Of a DNA stretch of 64,000 bases, positions 58,289 to 64,000 are shown in pieces. A program made the position numbers and the translations under genes. Source of the DNA: JBBROS01 sp963792675 (GTDB lineage: Bacteria > Pseudomonadota > Alphaproteobacteria > Acetobacterales > Acetobacteraceae); NCBI GenBank assembly GCA_963792675.1, contig CAWBWT010000002.1, positions 3,286,001-3,350,000 on the forward strand. Direction: 5' to 3'. The notes beneath the pieces are model-generated. The model saw only the letters and a list, made by a program, of their open reading frames with translations, did no database searches and was not told the origin of the DNA. Position 1 is the first letter of the stretch; the number at the start of each line of letters is the position of its first letter.

Positions 58289-58424
58289 CGGCTGCCCCGC
58301 TTCCGTCTCGCCAGCCTCTCTACAAATCGCCCGGCTTGTCCAGGATTACCGTTCGGTGACGCCGTGGTTTGGCGCGGCTGCCGCCTTGGGCCATGCTGCG
58401 GCGTCAACGACGGAGGGACGTCCC

Positions 58425-58745
58425 ATGATCCTCGACCTACGCATCTACACGACCCGGCCGAGCCGCACCGCCGAGTTCGTCAAGCTCTACAAGGAGCAGG
58501 GTTGGGAGCTGCAGCAGAAGTATCTGGGCCGCTGCGTCGCCTGGACCACCACGGCCGAGGGGCAATTGAACCAGATCGTGCACATCTGGGCCTATGACAG
58601 CCAGGCCGACCGGGAAACGCGCCGCAATGCCATGGCCGCCGACCCCGGCTGGACCGCCTACCTCGCCGCCGTTGCCAAGGCCGACGTGCTGGTTAGCATG
58701 GAGAACCGGCTGCTGAAGCCGACCGAGTTCAGCCCGCTGCAGTAG
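58425..58745 (+). CDS. NIPSNAP family protein
   Basis: 106 residues from the ATG at 58425 after GGAGGGACG. ILDLRIYTTRPSRTAEFVKL, YLGRCVAWTTTAEGQLNQIV and HIWAYDSQADRETRRNAMAA are the conserved parts of the NIPSNAP ferredoxin-like fold. Bacterial members are often found near degradation or redox enzymes and their biochemical role is unsettled. It is divergent from the phnC-like gene, and its end is six bases from the convergent gene. Confidence 0.9.
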   Translation: MILDLRIYTTRPSRTAEFVKLYKEQGWELQQKYLGRCVAWTTTAEGQLNQIVHIWAYDSQADRETRRNAMAADPGWTAYLAAVAKADVLVSMENRLLKPTEFSPLQ

Positions 58746-58751
58746 CAGCCG

Positions 58752-59150
58752 TCAGCCGCGGGGGCAGGCGCTCAGCACGAAGCGCCGCACCTCCTCCTCG
58801 GTGGCGGTGAACGAGGTTGCGAGCGCGAACCCGCCGACCCCGTCGCTGTCGCACATCATCACCCGAACCGGCTTGCCCTCGGCCCGGATGGTGCAGACAC
58901 CGCCATGCGACCACGGACCGCCGGGCGACGCCGGACGTCTCGGTGACGACGGTGCTGCAGCCTTCGACGGTCGCGCTGGAGCCGATCAAGCGCAGCTCGT
59001 CCTGGAACGACTTGGCGAGCCCGGCCGCTTCCGGCGCCACCGGCGCGCCGTCGGACGCGATGCCCGGCGCCGCTACCTGTGCCGCCGCGCCGCCCGCCAA
59101 GCTCGCACGGCCACCATCAGCCAAGCCGCCGTGCCCTGCCCGGCCGTCAT
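58752..59150 (-). pseudogene. Exported protein of unknown function, two frameshifts
   Basis: ATG at 59150 overlapping the DUF421 stop (ATGA). TAGQGTAAWLMVAV, after a change near 59120, joins SLAGGAAAQVAAPGIASDG, a signal peptide ending AAAQ. The mature part reads LAKSFQDELRLIGSSATVEG and CSTVVTETSG; after a second change near 58920 it continues HGGVCTIRAEGKPVRVMMCD, GVGGFALATSFTATEEEVRR and ends VLSACPRG. Full length is about 132 residues with four Cys in the mature part, which could form two disulfides. I do not recognise the family. It is the last gene of a three-gene leftward operon. Confidence 0.6.
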
Positions 59151-59587
59151 TGCTGCGCCACGATCGAGACCTTCCCGTCCCGCTCCGCCACGGCGTAACG
59201 CACCTGGTCCAACCGCATCAGCCCGCGCTGCCGCACCGCCGCCATCACGTCGGCCTCCAACACCCGCAAGGCGCGCATGCGCTCCCGGTGCCAGTGCCCG
59301 TCCTCGTAGATCACGATCGGCGTGCCGTCGACCAGCCGGCCGAACCAGGGCGAGCGCGCCTTCAACCACGACACCCCCACATGCAAAAGCCCGATCGTCG
59401 CCAAGGCGGTGAGCGAGGCGACCATCGAATGATCCTCGCCGATGACGGCGGTGATGGTGATGCCGCCGAACAAGAACAGCACCACAAGGTCGAACGGCGC
59501 CAACTGGCTTGCAGTGCGCCGCCCGACCAGCCGGACCATCGCCAGCAGCAGCAGGTAGGCCGCCGCGGCTCGGAGGATCACTTCCAT
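59147..59587 (-). CDS. DUF421 (YetF-like) membrane protein
   Basis: 146 residues with three membrane helices in the first half (LRAAAAYLLLLAMVRLVGRR, FDLVVLFLFGGITITAVIG) and a small soluble domain (DGTPIVIYEDGHWHRERMRA, RVLEADVMAAVRQRGLMRLD, AERDGKVSIVAQQ). These match DUF421/YetF proteins, which are implicated in spore or envelope stress in Bacillus but uncharacterised in alphaproteobacteria. It sits between a single-helix membrane protein gene and an exported protein gene. Confidence 0.87.
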   Translation of the reverse strand: MEVILRAAAAYLLLLAMVRLVGRRTASQLAPFDLVVLFLFGGITITAVIGEDHSMVASLTALATIGLLHVGVSWLKARSPWFGRLVDGTPIVIYEDGHWHRERMRALRVLEADVMAAVRQRGLMRLDQVRYAVAERDGKVSIVAQQ

Positions 59588-59597
59588 CGCAGAAGCC

Positions 59598-60131
59598 TCA
59601 CGGCAGCACCACCTGTTCCCAATCGATGGTTTCCGGCCCGACCCGCGCCTCGAGGTGCTGGCGGCCGATCGCGGTCGGGTGCAGGTAGAACCGCACCAGT
59701 AAATCCGGCGTGTCGGGGGTAAGCGACACGGTCAGCGCCAGCCCGGCGCCATCCGCGGCCTGCTTCGTCGGTGTCGGCATGATGTCCTTCAGGCCCATCG
59801 GCTCGACGAAGGCGTTGTTGATGTGCACCACCCAATCGTGCGCCGGGTCGAACCGCTTGGTGTCGAGATGCAGTGTGACCATGGTCGCCGTGCCGTATCG
59901 GGCCAGCGGCTCGAAATCGACACTCATCGCGCCGCTGGCGGTCGCCGAGCGCCGATGGCTATAGGGTCCACGGCCCAGCAGGCCGGCTAGGCCGGCAGCG
60001 ATGACGAGCGCCATCACCACGCGGCCGACCTGCACGACCCGAAGCCAGGTCCGCTCGAACGAGGCATCGTAACCGACCTCGAACTCGCCGCCGTAAATCG
60101 CGTCGGCGCCGCGCAAATGTGTATCAGGCAT
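59598..60131 (-). CDS. Single-helix membrane protein of unknown function
   Basis: 177 residues from the ATG at 60131. An N-terminal cytoplasmic stretch with FEVGYDASFERTWLRVVQVG is followed by one membrane helix (VVMALVIAAGLAGLLGRGPY) and a periplasmic beta-rich domain with YGTATMVTLHLDTKRFDPAH, WVVHINNAFVEPMGLKDIMP and VSLTPDTPDLLVRFYLHPTA. I know no name for the family. It starts the operon with DUF421 (10 bp gap) and the exported Cys protein, so a shared envelope function is probable. Confidence 0.75.
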   Translation of the reverse strand: MPDTHLRGADAIYGGEFEVGYDASFERTWLRVVQVGRVVMALVIAAGLAGLLGRGPYSHRRSATASGAMSVDFEPLARYGTATMVTLHLDTKRFDPAHDWVVHINNAFVEPMGLKDIMPTPTKQAADGAGLALTVSLTPDTPDLLVRFYLHPTAIGRQHLEARVGPETIDWEQVVLP

Positions 60132-60228
60132 GGCCGGGAAAACCCCGGTGACGCACGCCGGTTGCGCCCGAACGCAGTGTCTCGGGATCACGCTCGCGTT
60201 CGCGGCGCCGGCCAACCTCGGCAACGGT

Positions 60229-61436
60229 TCAGGCGGCGGTGGTGACGGTCGGCACCCGCTCGGCCGGCGGCGTGTTGCGGCTGCGGCCGCAGCGGACGAT
60301 GCCATCGATGATCACCATGCCGATGCCCGGCAGGTCGCCTTGGCGCACGCTGTCGAGCAGGTCGGCGCCGGCCGAATGCTGCGCCCGGTCCATCAGCACG
60401 AAATCGGCGGCGCGGCCGGTCTCGATGATGCCGCAATCGAGCTTGCGCATCCGCGCCGTGTTGCCGGTGGCGCAGCAGAACACCGTCTCGGCCGGCGGTG
60501 TCGCCGAGCGCGGACTGAGCAGCGCGATCATGCGCAGGATGCCGAGCGGCTGCACGCCCGAGCCGGCCGGGCTGTCGGTGCCGAGGATGACGCGGTCGAG
60601 CTGTCCCAGTTCCCTGGCGAAGCGCAGCGCGGACAGGCCGGCGAGCTCGTTGCCGTTATGCACGATCTCGATGCCGCGGCCGCAGCCCTCGCACAGGCAG
60701 CGGATCTGCCGCAGCGGCAGCGCGGTGTGGCCGCCGTTGATGTGGCCGATGATGTCGGCGTCGGCTTCCAGCACGGTGTCGGCGTCGATGTAGCCGGAGC
60801 CGGGCACGCTGGGGCCGCCGGTATGGATGGTGCTCTGGATGCCGTGCTTGCGCGCCCAGGCGACCATCTGCTTGGCCTCGTAGCGCCGGCCTTCACCGTG
60901 CCGAGCCCGACCTCGCCCAGCAAGCGTCACGCCGGCGGCGGCGAGTTCGGCGAAGTCGCTCTCGACCATGCCCTGCTCGATGACCGGCGCGCCGGCCAGC
61001 ACCTTCACGCCGCCGGGCCGGAAATTGGCGTAGGCGCGCTGCGCGGTGATCGCCAGCGCCTTGACGCCCGACGATGTCGCGCGGACGGCCCGGCAGGTGC
61101 ACCTCGCCGGCGGAGATCATGGTGGTGACGCCGCCGTTCATGGTGCTGTCGATCCAGCCGAACTGGTTCTGCCGCGGCGTCCAGTCGCCGAACACCGGAT
61201 GCACGTGGCTGTCGATCAGCCCCGGCGACAGCGCGCAGCCGCCGGCGTCCATCACCACGCGGGCGCCGCCGGTGTCGCAATCCCGCTCCAGCCCGACCGC
61301 GGTGATGCGGCCGTCCTCGGCGACCACCGTGTCCGCGTCGAGGATCGGCTGCTTCCAGCATGCCCGACAGCAGCAGGCCGATGCCGCGGATGACGAGTTT
61401 CCCGACCTGCTTCTCGGGTGCGGCGGCAAGGGCCAT
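60229..61436 (-). pseudogene. Enamidase-like cyclic amidohydrolase, about four frameshifts
   Basis: ATG at 61436. Pieces in order: KLVIRGIGLLLSGMLE, then (change near 61350) ILDADTVVAEDGRITAVGLE, LSPGLIDSHVHPVFGDWTPR and NGGVTTMISAGEVHLPGRPR, then (near 61078) ALAITAQRAYANFRPGGVKV, then (near 60925 and 60895) GEVGLGTVKAG and MVAWARKHGIQSTIHTGGPS, ADIIGHINGGHTALPLRQIR, LDRVILGTDSPAGSGVQPLG and SRNTPPAERV. The HVH and HTGG/HINGG metal ligands and the SRNTPPA ending strongly resemble enamidase of nicotinate fermentation, which hydrolyses 6-oxotetrahydronicotinate to 2-formylglutarate. An exact substrate here is not proven. Confidence 0.78.
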
Positions 61437-61478
61437 GTCGGTTCTCCTGTGGCGCGGGGCGCGAGTGGCCTGCGCGCC

Positions 61479-62216
61479 TCAGGCGGCCGCTTGCCATACG
61501 CGCGCGCAGAACTCCGGGTAGGTTTCCAGCATCTCCGCCCGCACCGGACCGCGCAACAGCGCGAGCTCGGCGTCGGTCGGATCCGGTGTCGCGGGCGCGT
61601 CGTCGCCGTCATAGTCGAACCCGGTATGGGCGCGGATGTCGGCCGCGGCTTGTCCGGGATGGATCGTGTCGAGCCGAAAGCGGCCGGCGCCGGCGTCGAA
61701 GCGGAACACGCAGCGCCCGGTCACGAGCGCCTGCGCGGTGCCGCGGCGGAACACGCCGGGCGGGGACAGGCCGGGCGCGCTGACCATGTCGACGCGCGGC
61801 ACCAGCACCCGCGTGCTGTGTTCCTCGCGGAACAGGATCGTGCGCGGCACTGTCATGTACATGAACGCACTGCCGAAGCTGCCGGGGAAGCGGGCGGTGC
61901 GGCCGGGCCACTCGCCGGTGCCGAGCAGGTTGATGTTGGCCTGGCCGTCGATCTGCCCGCCGCCCAGGAAGAACAGGTCGATGCGGCCCTGCCCGGCCAA
62001 GTCGAACAGCTCGCGCGAGCCCTCGGTAAACGGGTTGCCGCGCGGGCGGTGCAGCAGGCTGAGGCGCACCGGATGGCCGAGCTTCTTCACGAGCCAGCAA
62101 GCGGCGGCCGGAACCGGGCTGGCGGCACCCACGGCGATATGGCGGGCGGGCGGCGCCGCCGGGTCCAGGATCAGCCGCGCGAGGGCCGCTGCCAGGCGCT
62201 CCTCGGGTGCGATCAT
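61479..62216 (-). CDS. CoA-transferase subunit beta (GctB/IpdB-like)
   Basis: 245 residues from the ATG at 62216 (MIAPEERLAAALARLI), whose ATGA overlaps the corrected stop of the alpha gene. HIAVGAASPVPAAACWLVKK, FFLGGGQIDGQANINLLGTG and AFMYMTVPRTILFREEHSTR are typical of the beta subunit of glutaconate/IpdAB-type class I CoA-transferases and hydrolases. The subunit normally works as an alpha2beta2 complex on dicarboxylic or ring-derived acyl-CoAs. It lies 42 bp upstream of the enamidase-like gene on the same strand. Confidence 0.82.
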   Translation of the reverse strand: MIAPEERLAAALARLILDPAAPPARHIAVGAASPVPAAACWLVKKLGHPVRLSLLHRPRGNPFTEGSRELFDLAGQGRIDLFFLGGGQIDGQANINLLGTGEWPGRTARFPGSFGSAFMYMTVPRTILFREEHSTRVLVPRVDMVSAPGLSPPGVFRRGTAQALVTGRCVFRFDAGAGRFRLDTIHPGQAAADIRAHTGFDYDGDDAPATPDPTDAELALLRGPVRAEMLETYPEFCARVWQAAA

Positions 62217-63041
62217 TCGGCGGCGGCGGCGGGACGGTCGAGCACGTGCTCGGGCAAGGTAGTCGGCGAACCCCGCCTCGGTCCGGGCGGCCTTCGCGTA
62301 ATCGCGCAGGTGAGCCGGGTCGGCCGGGTACTCGTCGAGCAGGGCGATCGGCCAGCAGCCCCGTTCGGCCACTGCGATTTGGTTGATATACGTGGCCGAG
62401 ATCACGCCCGGCGCCAGCCGCTCGTCGTCCAGCAGGTTCTCCTCCGTGACCCGCTCCACCGTCACCAGCACGCGGCGGCTGGCATGGGCGATCGTTGCCA
62501 GTTCGCGCCGCCGGCCCACCCAAACGTTGCCGTCGCGATCGGCCATCACGGCGTGGAACGCGGCGATGTCGGGGGACAGCGCCGGCAGGAGCAGGATGGG
62601 GTCGTTGCCGGGGGCGGATGGGGTGGCATACGGGTTGGAGATCACCTGCCAGTCCGGCCGGTGCGACACGAGGTCGCTGCCGAGCACGCCACGCAGCGGC
62701 ATGAACGGGACGCCCTTCTCGGCGGCTTGCAGCATGGTGTGGATGGCCGGGCAGGTGGCGTCGATAACCTCGATGATGCCGGCGGCGACCGCGGCGGTGA
62801 ACCGGGGTGCCAGGCCGGCCTCACCCAACGTCACGGCGCTGGTTTGCACCGAGGCGACGCAGCCGGCGCCGATGAGCAGGTCGGTCGTGTAGCCGCTGAC
62901 CGGAACGCCCAGCAACCGCAACCCGCGGACCCCGCGACGGACCAGGGCGTGCGCGAAGGCGCAAGGCGCAAGCGAATTGTCGGGCGGCAGGGCGAGCAGC
63001 GCGCCGTCGGGAACCAGGGCGGCTAGAGCGTCGGCGTCCAT
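62213..63041 (-). CDS. CoA-transferase subunit alpha (GctA/IpdA-like), one frameshift near its end
   Basis: About 275 residues. MDADALAALVPDGALLALPP, ALVRRGVRGLRLLGVPVSGY, VIDATCPAIHTMLQAAEKGV and PLRGVLGSDLVSHRPDWQVI are the alpha-subunit pattern of GctA/IpdA proteins, followed by FHAVMADRDGNVWVGRRREL. As written the frame runs on into the beta gene, giving an apparent 520-residue fusion. Removing one base near 62258 instead gives PEHVLDRPAAAE and a TGA at 62213-62215 that overlaps the beta ATG by four bases. That is the normal two-gene arrangement, so I treat the fusion as an artefact. Confidence 0.78.
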
Positions 63042-63113
63042 CTTTGGGCTCCTGCGGTCGTCACGAGATTAGCCCGTCCGCCGGCCTGCGTCACCCAACG
63101 CCCCTCGCACGTA

Positions 63114-63197
63114 ATGGCCGGGCTTGACCCGGCCATCTCTCGACGCGTCGGCACATTCCACGTTGGGGAGAGATCCCCGGGTCAAGCCCGGGGATGA
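63114..63197. repeat. Palindromic intergenic repeat, copy 2
   Basis: ATGGCCGGG and CCCGGCCAT (63114-63136) form a hairpin around CTTGA. GATCCCCGGGTCAAGCCC with GGGGATGAC (63172-63197) forms the second. It has the same two-part plan as 53635-53700 with compensating base changes in the stems, so the hairpins, not the sequence, are conserved. It fills the gap between the CoA-transferase and decarboxylase genes. Confidence 0.7.
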
Positions 63198-63219
63198 CGT
63201 GGTTAGGCGGTTGGAGCGC

Positions 63220-64000
63220 CTAGACGTAGTGCTCGGCGAGCGGCGCGAAGCCGTTGAAGCGCTGGCTGGCGTAGGTGGTCACGTAGGCGCCGGCGCTCTC
63301 GACCTGCACCCGATCGCCTGAGCGCAAGGCCAGCGGCAGCCGGTAATTGGACCGCTCGTAGAGGATGTCGGCGCCGTCGCAGGTCGGGCCGGCGATCGCA
63401 ACCGGGCCGGTCTCGCCGCCGTCGTGCTCGGTGGCGAAGCGATACTTGATCGACTCGCCCTCGGTCTCGGCCAGCCCGCCGAAGCGGCCGATGTCGAGGT
63501 AGACCCAACGCACCGGATCGGCCTTAGCCTTGCGGCACACCAGCACCACCTCGGCACTGACCACGCCGGCGTCGGCGACCAGGAAGCGGCCGGGCTCGAT
63601 CAGGATCTCCGGCAGGTCGTTGCCGAAATGCGCCGTCATGGCGTGCATGATGGCATCGGCGAACCGGTCGATTCCAGGAATCTCGTCACGGTAGCGGACC
63701 GGATAGCCGCCGCCCAAATTGACCATACGGAGGTTCACCCCGGCATTGGCGAGGTCGGTGAACAGCATGCCCACGCGCCCGATCGCCAGCTCGTAGCTGC
63801 CCGTCGTGGTCTGCTGGCTGCCGACGTGGAACGACAGGCCATACGGGTCGAGGCCCAAGTCACGCGCCTCGATCATCAGCTCGCGCGCCGTTTCGACCGT
63901 GGTGCCGAACTTGCGGCTGAGCGGCCACTCGGCGCCATCGTTCTCGACCAGCAGGCGGCAATAGACCCGGGCGCCCGGCGCGTGCTCGGCCAGCTTCAGC
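63220..64000 (-). CDS. Ornithine/lysine decarboxylase, fold type III PLP enzyme (5' end outside window)
   Basis: The C-terminal 259 residues are present, stop at 63220, open at the window edge. LGLDPYGLSFHVGSQQTTTG has the His that stacks on PLP, VNLGGGYPVRYRDEIP the phosphate-binding Gly loop, LIEPGRFLVADAGVVSAEVV the Glu-Pro-Gly-Arg site, and AIAGPTCDGADILYE the catalytic Cys-Asp pair contributed across the dimer. Group IV decarboxylases with this sequence make putrescine or cadaverine. The PLP-binding lysine lies in the missing N-terminal part. Ornithine is more likely than lysine, but I cannot separate them. Confidence 0.92.
   Translation of the reverse strand, partial: LKLAEHAPGARVYCRLLVENDGAEWPLSRKFGTTVETARELMIEARDLGLDPYGLSFHVGSQQTTTGSYELAIGRVGMLFTDLANAGVNLRMVNLGGGYPVRYRDEIPGIDRFADAIMHAMTAHFGNDLPEILIEPGRFLVADAGVVSAEVVLVCRKAKADPVRWVYLDIGRFGGLAETEGESIKYRFATEHDGGETGPVAIAGPTCDGADILYERSNYRLPLALRSGDRVQVESAGAYVTTYASQRFNGFAPLAEHYV

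Overview
The window is high-GC DNA (about two thirds G+C or more) with dense, often overlapping genes, and it reads as a chromosome segment of an alphaproteobacterium. Evidence for that lineage is the bolA / J-domain protein / cobS / cobT order, a 50-residue aa3-type cytochrome oxidase subunit IV, GTTC-N7-GTTC LexA-type boxes, and palindromic intergenic repeats of alphaproteobacterial type. Rhodospirillales/Acetobacteraceae is my best guess, but it is a guess. I see no phage, transposase, CRISPR array or rRNA; there is one tRNA, Val(CAC).

Layout. 0.1-4.6 kb: a uracil-DNA-glycosylase-like protein, a lytic transglycosylase, MoaB, and a radical SAM protein behind a pair of LexA-type boxes. 4.6-7.0 kb: two glycosyltransferases. 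7.0-10.9 kb: a peptide-type ABC transporter (DppBCDF order, no binding protein) with many frameshifts. 11.1-16.1 kb: an aspartoacylase-like hydrolase, then a Fe(III)/thiamine-type ABC transporter. 16.2-20.8 kb: DUF2889, BolA, a J-domain protein, CobS and CobT. 20.9-21.1 kb: a very short gene with an extreme Shine-Dalgarno sequence, alternative hairpins and a strong terminator. 21.1-25.1 kb: a GT87 family glycosyltransferase, RmuC, LptF and cytochrome oxidase subunit IV. 25.3-26.4 kb: an O-methyltransferase.

26.4-40.1 kb holds two complete sugar-type ABC importers transcribed away from each other. The left one continues into an aldo/keto reductase and a lactonase-like amidohydrolase, which fits oxidation of a sugar such as L-fucose. 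The right one continues into an SDR epimerase/dehydrogenase, a GntP-type permease and an unusual CoA-transferase. 40.1-46.4 kb is one leftward exopolysaccharide operon: glmU, glmS, epimerase, Wza-like lipoprotein, Wzz-like chain-length protein. A PEP-CTERM protein at 49.4-50.1 kb suggests that this envelope system works with an exosortase encoded elsewhere. 46.5-53.5 kb carries phosphoglycolate phosphatase, a methyltransferase, a DUF3108 protein, the tRNA, an M20 peptidase and small conserved proteins. 53.7-58.3 kb is a phosphonate-type ABC importer with two binding proteins and two permeases. 58.4-60.1 kb holds a NIPSNAP protein and a three-gene membrane/secreted module. 60.2-63.0 kb pairs an enamidase-like amidohydrolase with a two-subunit CoA-transferase. 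The window ends inside an ornithine/lysine decarboxylase gene.

The assembly is marked by about 37 single-base frame changes in otherwise well-conserved genes. Most are one extra base, and they cluster in a few stretches. I read most as uncorrected sequencing errors and give full gene extents, using the type 'pseudogene' where the frame as written is substantially broken. The two observations I would follow first are the short gene with its own anti-Shine-Dalgarno loop (20.9-21.1 kb) and the paired LexA-type boxes upstream of the radical SAM gene (3.34-3.41 kb).
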